DNA from: Linyphia triangularis
Taxonomy: Eukaryota; Arthropoda; Arachnida; Araneae; Linyphiidae
Length of the DNA stretch: 64,000 nucleotides
Assembly: GCA_963978545.1 (NCBI GenBank)
Contig: OZ021729.1
Span: 86,098,670-86,162,669 of the forward strand
Direction: 5' to 3'
In this document: positions 1-11,077 of the stretch, piece after piece
Layout: each line of letters opens with the position of its first letter
Position numbering within the stretch: the first letter of the stretch is position 1
Made by a program: the position numbers and the translations under genes
Notes under the pieces: generated by a model
The model's database searches: none
Seen by the model: the letters and a program-made list of their open reading frames with translations, nothing else
Told to the model about the DNA's origin: nothing

Positions 1-149
1 GAAGGAACTCGTGAAGTTGAGAGCTCATTAAAGATGTGTATATTTTGCATTTAATTTTACTTTACATAACACTAAAGTAGAAATTAAAATAAAAAAAGAC
101 AATCTGGTAAAATGGAACTGGAATCACCCATTAACGACCCTATTAAGTC

Positions 150-711
150 CTTTATGTTAACTTCCATTTTGTGTGCACGTGGGTGTGTGGCTGAGTATGT
201 GGATGGCGGGCAAATCTGCTGAGGATTAATTAACCACCTTGGCGTCATCCAATCGGGCTGAAACTTGGCAGATGGATTCGATGTCGATGACACTGCATTC
301 TATCAAATTTTGGAACTGTTACCGTCTCTAAAAGGCCACTTTTATTGAATACTAATAAACCAACTTGCCGTCATCCAGTCGCGTTAAAATAGCATTTAAC
401 CGACCCCTGAAGAAACTCTTTCGTATTGGCGTATTTTTATTAATAAATAAATAAAAAAATAACTTTAATCAGAATAAATAAAATGATATTTGGATGCGAA
501 TGCATCAATTCACGTTCATTTTTAATGAATACATTTTAGAAACGTAGTTTGACGCACATTTTGCTGACGATGGAAATGTTTTTGAAATTTAAAATTAGAT
601 GCAAACACCAAGAACACTCTGTTTACAGAATCGGCGCACTGTTAACGAATATAAAAATTGGCAATGAATATAAAGGATTTATATTGAAAACTTTTTTTTT
701 ATGGGTTATAA
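150..711 (+). repeat. Dispersed repeat R-III, copy 1
   Basis: This stretch is a diverged copy of sequence seen again at about 50535-51435. Shared landmarks in the same order include a segment around 'aaacttggcagat', the phrase 'aataaaccaacttgccgtca', an AT-rich segment with 'atatttggatgcga', and an end near 'aaaggatttatat'. A short fragment of the same end occurs near 59510-59545. Copy 1 lacks the hAT-like insertion that splits copy 2, so it shows the empty site. No coding potential or superfamily signature was seen. Outer limits are approximate. Confidence 0.6.
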
Positions 712-1197
712 TATTTAAATACTTGCGTCATAATCTATTAAAAAGTTCTTGAAATATTAATCAAAAACTTGCCATAAACGTTTATAATTTTGTCACCGAG
801 TTAAATGTACAAGTCAAATATATATTATATTAATGATTTTGATACAATGTTAAGTTTTATAAGCGTGGTTTTAATTGCGTCAGGTTAGTGTTATTAAATG
901 TAATAATGCTCATCAAATTTGAAAGAAAGCACTTTGTTGAGAGGGGGTCCTATTAAGGATCATCCCCTATACTATGTTACAATCTAATAGCCCGGTGCAT
1001 TTAGAAACTACTTTTTATTGAACCTTGATATTTGGTGAGTAGGTACGAATAAGATCACTTATTGAAATGACACAAATCCAAAACTCGAAAATGGTGTGTA
1101 ATACATTTTATTTTATTTTTGAAATCCCTTTCGTCAATGCATTTGCAGTGGCTCCACCTGGTTTCGTCTTTTGCTATTTTAATTTTCATTTATATTA

Positions 1198-2165
1198 AAC
1201 TAGCTAAATACCCTTGCTTCGCTACCAAATTTTAATTTGTGCAATATTTTAGCTATCTGTGAGGCCTCGCGTTGCGGAAATCTGTCATTCGTGTATAAGA
1301 CACAGTTTTTGGCGCTTCGCTCGCAGGAAGGTTCATCGCTAAGCAAAATCGAGCTCACTTCGTTTGCTGAAAAGTTCATAGACACATAAACACAAACTTT
1401 TTTTCACTCGTTAAAAGGTTCATTGCTATGCAAGCATAGGCTCGCTTCGCTCGCTGAAAGGTTCATTGCTGCGTAAGCATAAGCTCCATTCAATCACTAA
1501 AATCTAATTGCTACGTAAAGACTTAATATTATAAGCCTATCTCTTGTCAAGAAAAAAAAATTCCCCGTTAATACAATAATACAACACCCCTTTAAGATTA
1601 TTTTAACACGTGTTTGCGAAAAGCAAAATTAGAAGCTAAAACTACTTATGTTGAAAATTTCAGAGCTGTAGCCCAATTGGTAGTCGTTTTGTAAAATGTT
1701 TAATAATTAATTAAAAAAATTTATTAATAAAGAACAAAATAAAAATTTAAAATTCTGTTCTTTAAAAGCCTAATTAAAAGGTCAAAACTACTTATGTTGA
1801 AAATTTCAGAGCTGTAGCCCTATTAGTAATCGTTTTGTAACATATTTATTAATTAAAAAAATTAATTAAAAAAGAACTAATTAAAATTTTAACATTCTGT
1901 TTGTGATGTAAACAATTAGAAGGCCAAAACTACTTATGTTGAAAATTTCAGAGCTGTAGCCCAATTGGTAGTCGTTTTGTAAAATGTTTATTAATTAATT
2001 AAAAAAATTAATTTATAAAGAACAAAATAAAAATTTAAAATTCTGTTCTTTAAAAGCCTAATTAAAAGGTCAAAACTACTTATGCTGAAAATTTCAGAGC
2101 TCTACTCCAATTTTAAGTAGGTTTCTGTAGATCCACAGAGCCACAGACAGACACACAGCTTGTTT
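1198..2165 (+). repeat. Interspersed repeat R-I, copy 1, inserted in family A
   Basis: It begins with 'actagctaaatacccttgc', the same opening as the 37468 copy, and ends in a string of 'acagacagacacacag' followed by an AT-rich tail ending in 'tatagata'. It interrupts family A element A1. Interior reads 'aaggttcattgctgcgtaag' recur at about 14165. It contains a tandem array (listed separately). Elements with this opening and tandemly repeated interiors are widespread in arthropod genomes, but I could not assign a superfamily from sequence alone. Confidence 0.6.
1630..2110 (+). repeat. Tandem array, unit about 145 bp, about 3.3 copies
   Basis: The marker 'aaactacttatg' recurs at about 1638, 1785, 1927 and 2073, giving spacings of 147, 142 and 146 bp. 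Each unit contains 'aaaatttcagagctgtagcc'. Copies differ by small indels and substitutions. The array lies inside repeat R-I. The analogous position in the 37468 copy of R-I is filled by a different, 148-bp unit. Confidence 0.85.
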
Positions 2166-2259
2166 AATTATTATAGATAGACATTAAATGGAAACAGTTT
2201 ATCTCATTTCATTAGATGATCTCCGTTACTTACTTAGCAAATTTCGATGTTTTATATTA

Positions 2260-2936
2260 GACTGTGAGGCGACTGCATGTTTAGTTTACCCCGTCGAACA
2301 TCATTCTAAATTTTTTATATAGAACGTGGAGAAAAGTGAGTAGATTACAAATCCACTGGTCTGCCTTAACAAAAATTGCCGAAACTGGTCAAAAATCGAC
2401 TTTGAGTGAGTTGAACTAAATCCAATTGCCAAATATATCATAACTTGCCAAAAAAAATGAGCCCACTTTTTCGTCTGGTGAACCAATCGCACTCTGATTT
2501 TCAATGAAAAAGGGTGCAGACAATTTCTGATCCCTGGGTCGGAAAACTAGCATATTTTAAAAGTAAAGCCACATTGGCGAAATCCAGTTACGTCATTAGT
2601 GACGTAATATTTATTGCCAACTTGGCTCATTTTTAAAAAAAGATGCAAGAAAGCCGTCTCGCCAGGTATCTGAATCGTCTGCATCCGTCTTAATTGAAAA
2701 TTAAAGAACGATGGGTTACTAAATAAAAAAAAAGAATTCTCATTATTTGGCAAGTTATGACATATTTGGCAATCGGATTTTAGTTCAATTCATTCAAAGT
2801 CGATTATTGACCAGTTTCGGCCATTTTTGCCTCGGCCGACCAGTGGATTCCTAATCTACTAACTTTTCTCCACGTTCTATGAAAAATTCAGAATGGTGTT
2901 TGATGAGGTACCTAAACATGCAGTCGCCTGTCGCAC
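2260..2936. mobile_element. Foldback MITE family B, copy B1, nested in A1
   Basis: This is a 677-bp element whose halves are largely inverted copies of each other. The left end is 'gactgtgaggcgactgc' and the right end 'cagtcgcctgtcgcac'. TA dinucleotides flank both sides (2258-2259 and 2937-2938), the target duplication typical of Tc1/mariner-type elements. Near the centre are tandem 'gacgtaa'/'ttacgtc' motifs around 'ttggcgacat'. No transposase is present. It interrupts family A element A1, so it is younger than A1. Mariner-like assignment is inferred from the TA flanks. Confidence 0.75.
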
Positions 2937-3114
2937 TATATAAAGTAGTTTCTAAATGCACTGGGCTAGAAGATTGTAACATAGTAAGTGTATTGAATGA
3001 TACTTAATAGGACTTCCTTTTTAAAAATTAAAAGGACAGGACAGCGAAGGAATTTGTCATAGCATAATATTAAAAGGAAACTTTTGGTTTAGCAATGGAT
3101 TACCATTCGTTTTA

Positions 3115-3928
3115 GTCCGAGAGGCGACAGCGATTTTCGGACCCCATCGAACATCATTCTGAATTTTTTTTATAGAAATTAGAGAAAAGTTAGTAGATTA
3201 CTAATCCACTGGTTTGCCGTGGCCAAAAATGGCCGAAAATGATCAAAAATCGACTTGGAATGAGTTGAACTAAAATCCGATTGCCAAAAAGAGAACAAAC
3301 TTTTTCGTCTGGCAATCCACTGCATTTTAATTTTCAGTGAGAAAAAGCGCAAACGATTTCTGATCTCTGGCTCGGAAAAATTGTCAACTTTTTTACAAAA
3401 TCGACTTTTTTTAAGTTGAACGAAATCCAATTGCCAAATGCGCCATAACTTGCCAAACAATGAGCATTTTTTTTTAATTTGATAACCCTCACTCTTTAAT
3501 TTTCATTTAAGAAGGTTGCAGACGATTTGGAGGTGTGGCTATGGCTTACTTACATTTTTCACAAATGAGCCAAATTGGCAAGAAACATTACGTCACTGAT
3601 GACGTAACTGATGTCGCCAATTTGGCTTACTTTTAAAAGATACAAGTTTTCCGAGCTAGAGATCAAAAATCGTTTGCCGCTTTTTCTCATTGAAAATCAA
3701 AATGCAGTGGGTTGCCAGACGAAAAAGTTTGTTCTCTCTTTGGCAAGTTATGACCTATTTGGCAATCGGATTTTAGTTCAACTAATTTCAAGTCAATTTT
3801 TGATCAGTTTCGGCCATTTTTGCCACTGCAGACCAGTGGATTCGTAATCTACTCACTTGTGTCCAATTTCTATAAAAAATTCAGAATGATGTTCGATGGT
3901 GTCCAAAAATTGCAGTCGCCTCTCGGAC
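3115..3928. mobile_element. Foldback MITE family B, copy B2
   Basis: The ends are 'gtccgagaggcgac' and 'gtcgcctctcggac', exact inverted termini, flanked by TA on both sides (3113-3114 and 3929-3930). It is 814 bp long, with extra internal sequence compared with B1 and B3 (677 bp each). The right flank, 'ttactaggacttcctcc', resembles the terminus of family A, so this copy also sits beside a family A fragment. No coding capacity was seen. Confidence 0.8.
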
Positions 3929-3960
3929 TATTACTAGGACTTCCTCCTAAGGGAGAAGAG

Positions 3961-5680
3961 ATAAAAAAATTTAAATATTAAAGTAGTTTACCACTAGATG
4001 ACGTGTAAAATTTGAGTTTAATTATTAGCATATAGTATAATAAAGTACAATAATAGTTTTGTTTAGTTCCAAAACCACACTCGATTTTCGGAGCGAACGA
4101 AAATCTTAGTGAACATTCAGTCGCCAATTAGAACACTTTATAGGAACGACTTAAGAAGCAAAAAAAGACACAGATCTCGCTGAAGAGAATAAAATGAGAA
4201 CAATTGAGCGAAGAGGTCTATTAAGGAAACACAGTTACAGTTAAGACAATGACTTCCAAAAAGGAAATGCCGGCTAATTTGTTCCAAATGAATTCAAGTT
4301 CTACTGAGAACTCGGGCCAATGAAAAAGTAATGTAGATGAATGTTATTTGTCCTTGTGTGGAAGATGCCTTCTTTTGTTTCTTTATATTCATTCATTGTC
4401 ATTGCTTTTGACAAGTTGCTTCGAAAGTGTGTGAGAATCTGAAAAGGACACCAGTCACCGTTTCCTCCGGATTATTGGGGACAATTAATGGAAGGAGAGA
4501 AGAATTGCTATTTTTTTTTTTACTGTTTCTGTTATTTATAGTGTTTTTGTTCATTCAATAACTGGCATTGTTTATGAAATTCGAACGCTATGAAAAAGAA
4601 CCATTGAAACATAAAAACAATTATCTACGCGTTTCGAGAACAATTGCTACAAAAACGAGCGATAAAATACTCAAATTACAATCGCTCGTTTTGAAAACGA
4701 TGCATCGCATAATCAAATTTTATTATCGATTTCAAATATTATTTACATCAGTAAAAGTGTTATCATAAACTGAATTTTTTAAATTCTTAAATATTTTACT
4801 GAAGCATTTCTTCTTAGCGAGAAGTTTATCCGTTCGAATAAATCACGTTTTTTTTAAAAAAAAAATTTATTTTTATTTATTATTATTATTATTTTATTTT
4901 TTATTACTGCATATGTTAAAATAGATTAATGAAAGTATTGGATTCGATCAGAGCGGTGGTGAAAGTTAGGGGAAAAAATTTTGCTGAAATTTTTTTTTAT
5001 GGAGTTTTAAATTAAAGTTAAAACGTAATATAGAAAAAAAAAAGGCTTGATTTAATGATTTGTTAATTACGCCCACAAGTTACACAACAACCAATTCAGA
5101 GACCAATCAATTCAATACATCATTTGAACCCCTACACTAATCAAATAAATTAAACTTTTGCTAAAAAAAAATTGTAAAACCACGGTGTTCAGCAAAATTA
5201 GACAAAAATTCAAGCATATTTCAGAGCTCGTCCTAAAACTTTTCAAAAACCCCTCCGGAGACCAATTTTAGTACCCTATATTTTTCAAAATACACCCTTT
5301 CCCAGATGAGAGCTGAGCTAATTTTAGAAATTCAAAACGAAAATATGCAATTAAGAAATGGCTAATCATATAAGAACTAGATTGTGATTTTGAAATAAGA
5401 TAGGATATCTTAAGGATCTTTCTTGAGGATGAGGGGAAAAAAAGTATAAAATTGTTTACCAAGTGCACTTTCAGGCTAAAATAAACAATTTTACATACAA
5501 TAGCAGTTTAAACTACAATTTTAAATAAGGATATACAGTAATTGGGGCTCATTTACTGGACAAAACTGAATTAAAATTCTAGCTATTCTGCATTGATTCA
5601 AACCAAAAGGGGACACAGATCTTCCCATAGGCACTAATCAGGAACATAGTGACCATCACATTAGAGGGAAGCCTCGGCGA
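3961..5680. other. Gene-free AT-rich stretch
   Basis: No gene, RNA gene or clear repeat end was recognised. There are long A and T runs (for example 4851-4880), a small inverted pair of 'aaaacgagcg'/'cgctcgtttt' near 4653-4694, and short open frames without start context or domain similarity. Confidence 0.5.
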
Positions 5681-5894
5681 ATGACATCAAAACGGTGTCG
5701 CAAATCTTGGGATTACTCAAACGTAAATAGCGGCGACCATAGCGGGACAAATCTTGGTTATTACATAAGAGTAGCAATCGGCACAAATGAGCATCACACC
5801 AACGTAAATAGCAGCGTTAGCGCCCAAAATTTCGTTGGAAATCTTTGCAATAGAGGCGATTATATCGACGTAACACTCAACGAAATTGTTTATT

Positions 5895-6430
5895 CAGAAG
5901 ACTCTCTCTTGAACGACCCGACGATGAACCGAACCCTTCGGTATAATGACCGACATTGAAAGTCCCAAATCGTTTTTTTTCTATAGGAACAGCGTTATTT
6001 TTTATTTGTTACAACGACCGAAAATCAGGTAAATTTTTCGTAATAGCGACCTCATATTGTCATTAAATTGGTGAAAGCGTATTTCGGTTCGGTTTTGACC
6101 GGTTCAAACCTGTTCCGTTTGTTCACTGGATGGGTTCAGAGCTTGTGGGGGAGAGGGGGGGGAGAAGGGAAGCGTCTTGATTTTTGTTCAGAGTGGCGCT
6201 TAAAAATAAGCTCAATCAGATTTCTATCGATACCGAATGTGAAATTTTGGCCGGGATCGACAAGAAAAATGTTTCGAAAGCGGAAGTAGCGAGGATGTTT
6301 GACATTAGGAAACGAACGCTGTTTACAATCTTAAAATATAAGGATGAAATTTCAGCTGCAAACGAGCGGAATGGTGGTAATTCATGCGCTCTTCGAATAC
6401 GGCATCCCAAACATCTTGGCTTGAAATGCA
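5895..6430 (+). pseudogene. Tigger/pogo-like transposase remnant (CENP-B-type N-terminal helix-turn-helix)
   Basis: The frame read from about 6187 to 6430 contains a helix-turn-helix of the Psq/CENP-B N-terminal type. Landmarks are 'ISIDTECEILAGIDKK', then 'SKAEVARMFDIRKRTL' and 'ILKYKDEISAANE'. This is the DNA-binding start of Tigger (pogo, Tc1/mariner superfamily) transposases. There is no convincing ATG for the frame in context, and no DDE catalytic domain follows, so it is a 5' fragment. Upstream, near 5895, 'cagaagactctctcttgaac' resembles a Tigger terminal inverted repeat. The fragment runs directly into sequence shared with family C repeats. It is non-functional. Confidence 0.65.
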
Positions 6431-6767
6431 GCTGCGGAAACCAGATTTGCAAGTTTCTCGCAAATCACGCCAACCTGTCCAGAATATGGCAATGGTCTAC
6501 CAACGCCAACTATTTGGCAAAAACCTCCCGGTAACCATATAAACTGTAGGAACACTTGACGTCATAGATTTTGCTGAGTGTTTTGATCGGACTCGGACTG
6601 GTTTTGGCGCGGTTTTGAGGCATTTTCTTTTCTTAATATTTAAATGAGTAATTTTTTTTTTTTTAAAGAAGTTTCGTTTAAATATTTGGAATGAGAAATA
6701 AGTTCTTCATAAATATAAACTAATTTCACTCGTTTTTAAAAAATTCGGGAGCTGTCCATTGAACGTC
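6390..6767 (+). mobile_element. Family C repeat, truncated copy
   Basis: This segment is the inverse of sequences at 30144-30661 and 52815-53349. Shared marks include 'cccaaacatctt', 'tgacgtca', 'taatatttaaat', 'aaatataaactaatttcact' and the terminal 'gctgtccattgaac'. Only the half adjoining this end is present, and its other side abuts the Tigger remnant. That suggests family C may be a non-autonomous derivative of a Tigger-like element (inference). Confidence 0.55.
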
Positions 6768-7188
6768 AGCGTTAAAGCTCAGTGAAACTATCCACAACGT
6801 AAATAATGGTGATAGATCTAGCAATCTGCATAGAACACCTATGTTTGTGGTTATGGACAGAAAATGGAACATTTGTAATGGTAAATAACCGATTGAAACT
6901 CGCTTTTAAATCAAAATTAGAGTTAGTTATTGCTATCTGTTGTGATGCTATCAAATGCTTTATTTCACTTCAGATAGTAAGGATATCCATATCAGTATAA
7001 GACGGCTGATAACATTCAAATTATTTTCAATTTAAACAGTTTCGATTTCTTACGTGCTTCAGTATTTAGAGCAGTCACTTCGAAATTATCAACTTGATAA
7101 GAAAGGAGTCCAAAATCCATTGCATGCTTGTTAAATCATTTCGATTGTTCCTTTGAGTAAAGAAAGTCATTCTATTGTGAATGGAAAC

Positions 7189-8643
7189 ATGTATCGTAAC
7201 TCTGAAACTGAGATGGGTGGATTCAGGTACATTTGGAAAATCGAAAATTTTTCCAAGTGCGCTCTGGAAAAGGGCGAGTGTTTGAACAGTCCCAAATTTA
7301 TCGTCGATGAGTTGGAGAACACCGGTTGGCATCTGGCTTTGTTTCCAAGAGGCAGTTCGGACGAGAACTACATCGATTGTTTCCTACACCGAGAAGCCGT
7401 CGATGACGGACCGAAATCCATCGACATAAAGTTCGCAATATCTCCCGTTTCAGCGAACGGGATCGTGCAAGGAGCAACCATCGAAAAGTCATTCAGAAAT
7501 GGATCATCCGACGAAACGAATTGCTTCCTGGCAAGAAAAAGAATATGCGAGAACAAATCCATGTTCTTGAGCAGAGATGTTCTGAGTATTGAGTGCCATC
7601 TCCAGAAAGTGAGAAACGCGTGTGCTCCACCAGTCGAATGCACGGCCAGAAGTCGCATATGCGTGGAGCGCGTCTATTTCAGGTGGGAAATTAAACAATT
7701 TGCTCAGATAATCGATTATAGACACGTAATTCCGTACGCCACGAAAGCCAGAAAACCACCTCCGATTGTTCTGAAACTGCGCTTGAAAGATCAAGAAAAC
7801 GTACGCATTCAAAAGACTTACAACAAGAATAGGCCTATATTCGTGGGTTGTAAGTTGAGTTTAGTAGACACCAAGAAGAAGTTGCTGGAGTTTGCTCGTG
7901 GTGAACATTTGTTGGGCTCCCAGGAGACTGAATGGGTATTAACCTCGACACTCGGCAAGAAACTGTCGGAGAATAAAGCTATTTCTATGTCTAACAATAC
8001 TTTGGTGATTGATTGCGAATTTGAGATTTCGGTAGGCGTTGTCATGTTCGAAATTGAGGAACTGAAGATTTTTTCGCCGACTTCGAGAGATGAACTACAT
8101 TCCATGGCGAACCATCTGGAGAAAATGTTTGTGGAGCAGAGATTTTGCGACGTCACATTCAAAGTCGGAAATACCACGTTGAGGGCCCACAAACTGATTA
8201 TCTGTGCTCGATCTCCCGTCTTCAGCGCCATGTTCGACAGCGAGATGGTCGAGAGCGCCAACAATTGTGTGCACGTCACTGACTTGGACTTGGACACCAT
8301 GTACCGGATGCTGAAGTTTCTGTATACCGAGAGCTTGGACGTGGAATTATCTTTCGACACGGTCCTGAAGTTGTTCGAGGCAGCCGACAAGTACCAGATC
8401 TCGTCTCTGAGTGCGAAGTGCTTCGATTTCTTGAAAGCTCGGATGTCGGTGGATAACTTCTGCGACATCCTGGTAGTTGCGGACTTGCACCAAGACGAGG
8501 GCTTGAAGTCAGTTGTGGAGGATTTCATGGCCACACATTTTCAAGTGATCATGAAGTGGAATGCGTGGAAGGATTTGATGGAAAATAACTTCGAGTTGGC
8601 TGTTCAGACATTGCATAAAGTGATGAGCCGAGTTTCAAACTAG
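7189..8643 (+). CDS. MATH-BTB (speckle-type POZ-like / TD-POZ) protein
   Basis: This is the only intact sizeable gene in the window: a single-exon frame of 484 codons ending in TAG. The frame is open from 7135, but the first in-frame ATG is at 7189 (MYRNSETEM), so I use that. Residues about 10-140 are a MATH (TRAF-like) domain starting 'GGFRYIWKIENFSKC'. Residues about 155-290 look like a second, diverged MATH domain ('YFRWEIKQFAQ'). Residues about 303-410 are a BTB/POZ domain with 'FCDVTFKVGN' and 'AHKLIICARSPVFSAMF', followed by a short BACK-like tail to the C-terminus. In the family, MATH binds substrate and BTB binds cullin-3, so the protein would be a substrate adaptor of a CUL3 ubiquitin ligase. 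Spiders carry many such genes, often intronless. The coding DNA is visibly less AT-rich than its surroundings. No polyadenylation AATAAA was seen close downstream. The promoter was not identified with confidence. The substrate is unknown. Confidence 0.9.
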   Translation: MYRNSETEMGGFRYIWKIENFSKCALEKGECLNSPKFIVDELENTGWHLALFPRGSSDENYIDCFLHREAVDDGPKSIDIKFAISPVSANGIVQGATIEKSFRNGSSDETNCFLARKRICENKSMFLSRDVLSIECHLQKVRNACAPPVECTARSRICVERVYFRWEIKQFAQIIDYRHVIPYATKARKPPPIVLKLRLKDQENVRIQKTYNKNRPIFVGCKLSLVDTKKKLLEFARGEHLLGSQETEWVLTSTLGKKLSENKAISMSNNTLVIDCEFEISVGVVMFEIEELKIFSPTSRDELHSMANHLEKMFVEQRFCDVTFKVGNTTLRAHKLIICARSPVFSAMFDSEMVESANNCVHVTDLDLDTMYRMLKFLYTESLDVELSFDTVLKLFEAADKYQISSLSAKCFDFLKARMSVDNFCDILVVADLHQDEGLKSVVEDFMATHFQVIMKWNAWKDLMENNFELAVQTLHKVMSRVSN

Positions 8644-8961
8644 TAATCGTGTGCAAAGCTGTGTATCTTGTACGCCAACAAAATCCGTTGAATAACTGTG
8701 TTCATCAACTTCAATTGCTCGTTAGAAAATATTAATGTTATAAAGGTTTTTTTTATTATTTGTTGTGCTGTTGTATTGTAAAGACTGTGTTCCACAACGT
8801 TGCCGATGTTTCAAAACCGCAGCCTCCAAGTAAGTTAAAAAAAAAAGTTGCTGAACTTTTTGTAACATGTATCGACAGCTTTCATCGATAAGTCGTGTGA
8901 TTTTCTGTCAGTTGTGTGGTTTTGTGTGGCATTGCTTCTTCAAATAGTGAAATGTTTCACC

Positions 8962-9259
8962 CATAGACTTATTATTATCGATAGACTGCGCGTTCCCACT
9001 TCAATCATACAACGAGAATGAAACCAAAATGAATCACAAAATTCTTCTATCCGTCACATGGTTTTTAATTTGGCTACGTCTTAAAATTAATCCTTTATCT
9101 AATAATCTTATTATCCTTTATCGCCCGAGTGAGGAGAAACCCGCCAAATCTGCATCCCTGCTCCCAAAAAGTTCCTATCATGTGATTCATTTTGGTTTCA
9201 TTCTCGTTGTATGATTGAAGTGGGAACGCGCAGTCTATCGATAATAATATAAGTCTATG
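8962..9259. mobile_element. hAT-like MITE, 298 bp
   Basis: It has inverted arms of about 75 bp. The left arm starts 'catagacttattattatcg' and the right ends with 'cgataataatataagtctatg'-type sequence (one base longer than the left arm). An 8-bp direct repeat 'gtttcacc' flanks it (8954-8961 and 9260-9267), the duplication length of hAT insertions. The middle has no coding content. It sits about 320 bp downstream of the MATH-BTB stop codon. Confidence 0.8.
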
Positions 9260-9421
9260 GTTTCACCACTTTGCTCAATTTATAACTGACCAAAGTGGTT
9301 TCACACAAAAATTTAATGGAACATTGTTACGCAACAATTTCTTTTAGCTACTTGAACCAATTTTATAAACGAAATTATTAAAACACTGTTATTATAGAGC
9401 ATTTTAGATTTAGTAGCAATA

Positions 9422-9422
<1 letters not shown>

Positions 9423-9450
<28 letters not shown>
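9423..9450. repeat. Poly(T) run of about 28 bases
   Basis: An uninterrupted T tract immediately upstream of an R-II 3' fragment. It could be a remnant of a reverse-oriented poly(A) tail or simple slippage. Confidence 0.8.
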
Positions 9451-9453
<3 letters not shown>

Positions 9454-9602
9454 TAAAGGTCCATACAAGAATTATCATAAAAAATATCGCCAAGCTGGGC
9501 ATTTTTACAAAATGAGTGAAGAAAATATAAAGAAGGTAAATGACACAAAACCATGTCAGTATTATAGTGCAAGTTGGGCGATGTTTCACACCCCTAGTTA
9601 TT
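9451..9602 (+). repeat. R-II repeat, 3' fragment
   Basis: It matches the last 150 bp of the R-II copies at 31091-31822 and 41143-41850. Shared marks are 'caagaattatcataaaaaat', 'atatcgcc', and the end 'cgatgtttcacacccctag'. Only the 3' part is present. Confidence 0.65.
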
Positions 9603-10440
9603 AGATGGATGTAAAACAACCAGATGAATATCATTTTAGTACAATTTCGAAAAGTGAAAGTATCTATGCATTCCTCAAACATAACTTTCCTTAATCAGAG
9701 TATTATAACTATGTACATCTTATTAGGTGAAAGAAAAGTTGCTAGATGAATATAATTTCAGTGCGATTTTCTAAACTATAAGTATTTACAAATTTTCGGA
9801 AACTAAAATATTGTAACTGTCAAATTTTTTTATTAGTAGAAAGAAAAACAACTAGATGATTGTAGTGTCATTACAATTTCGTAGTTCTTCAAAATTGCCA
9901 AAACTTACACAATCAATTTTTTTTTATAGATAGATGTAAAACAGGTAGCTGAACATAACTTCAAAAAGTAAAAAAATCTACACATTTTCTTAAACTTTAA
10001 CTATTAGCATTTTTATTAGTAGAAAATAAATAGATGAGCATCATTTTCAGTACGATTTCCTAAGCTATAAGTAATCTACATATTTTCTTAAACTAAAATG
10101 ATATAACCCTCAAAAAAAAATTTGTTAGTAGAAAGAAAAACTAGATAAACATCATTTCATTTAAACTAGCGAATATAAATAATTACACATTTTCTTAAAT
10201 TAAAATATTATAAATATCAACTTTTTGTATTTGTAGGGGGAAAAACCCCAAATGAATATTATTTCAGTACGTTTTCCCTTAACTATAAGTATCTACACTT
10301 TTTCTTAAAATTTAACTATCAACGTTTTTATTAGTTGAAAAATAAGTAACAAGAGGAATATAATTTCATTAAGATTTCCAAAATTATAGGTATTCACACA
10401 CTGCCTGAACTAGAAAATTAACTTTTTTACTAAACTAAAG
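9603..10440 (+). repeat. Degenerate tandem repeat, unit about 85-120 bp, about 8 copies
   Basis: Degenerate units recur with the order 'ttattagtagaaag', 'ctagatgaatat', 'ttcagtacgatttc', 'aactataagtatctacac', 'ttttcttaaact'. The 'agatgaatat' block falls near 9621, 9743, 9852, 9945, 10030, 10143, 10249 and 10349. Units have drifted a lot, so this is an old array. There is no coding content. Confidence 0.7.
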
Positions 10441-10479
10441 TAGAATAACAGAAGTAGTAGAATAATAAAAGAAACGTGT

Positions 10480-10830
10480 ACAGCTGGACTGGATTGTTTC
10501 CCCTGTGCACACCTGGTACTCTGGGGAAAAGCCGGGACGCGCTTTGAACTTCAGAGGAGATAGAGGTGATCAGACTGCGTACACAAGATTTATCAGTGGT
10601 CACCTAAGGTGTATGAGGTATGAAGAAAGGTCTATCCAACTTGCAATAAGTGTTTCACCGGTGCAGCTAGCCCGGCTCACCTCCTTTGCTGCATGCATTT
10701 TGAAAAAGCAGATTTCCTGCTCGACCCAGTCTTGTTCTTCGACTTCCTGAGGGTGAGGGGACTCATGGACCTGGTCTAGCTCCGCTAGACCAGTTGGGAT
10801 AAGAAACAACAACAACAGAATAACAAGATA
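10480..10830 (+). pseudogene. Non-LTR retrotransposon (LINE) 3' end: RNase H remnant and tail
   Basis: A frame from about 10507 reads 'HTWYSGEKPGRALNFRGD' and 'AYTRFISGHLRCMRYEE', the C-terminal RNase H region of an I/jockey-type LINE polyprotein as found in spiders. A one-base frameshift near 10637 moves it to a frame reading 'PTCNKCFTGAASPAHLLCC' and ending 'FFDFLRVRGLMDLV' with a TAG at about 10788. The zinc-knuckle-like C-x2-C and H-x3-C spacing is visible. A short 3' UTR ends in 'aaacaacaacaacag', an (AAC)n tail like that at 60637. This is a 5'-truncated dead copy. A second copy of the same family lies at 59818-60640. Confidence 0.75.
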
Positions 10831-11077
10831 ATTTCATAACAATTTCAAATAGAGAAAGTCTTACCTTTAACTAGCATCTCTAAGCATTTGTATGATCTCC
10901 AGGTAAGGAATTTAAGTACTATCAACACAAAAACTAGAGTGTAACGAGTATTCTAGCATTAAATGGTCACACTAGGGTGCAGTACCCTTTAGTTAGTACA
11001 ACCACACAACCACTTGATGAGACTGAACCCTCACTGCTTCACTACTGCTATTCCAGTATCGAATAATGCATTCTTAA

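Larger units (their letters stand above)
941..3020. mobile_element. Foldback MITE family A, copy A1, carrying two nested insertions
   Basis: Family A is a roughly 410-bp element with long inverted ends. One end reads like 'cagtgcatttagaaactac' and the other is its reverse complement 'gtagtttctaaatgcactg'. Here the left arm (about 941-1197) and right arm (about 2939-3020) are separated by two insertions: repeat R-I at about 1198-2165 and a family B element at 2260-2936. The middle of family A resumes between them, at about 2166-2259. Other copies lie near 28308, 31914, 44141 and 52380. It is non-autonomous, with no coding capacity seen. The superfamily is unclear because the target duplications are short and AT-rich. 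Confidence 0.7.

Noticed and set aside
7153..7188. Start of the MATH-BTB protein at the TTG at 7153
   Set aside because: TTG starts are not expected in a eukaryotic nuclear gene; the first in-frame ATG is at 7189, and the MATH domain begins after it.
7818..8534. 238-codon minus-strand open frame
   Set aside because: It is the antisense shadow of the MATH-BTB gene and has no domain.
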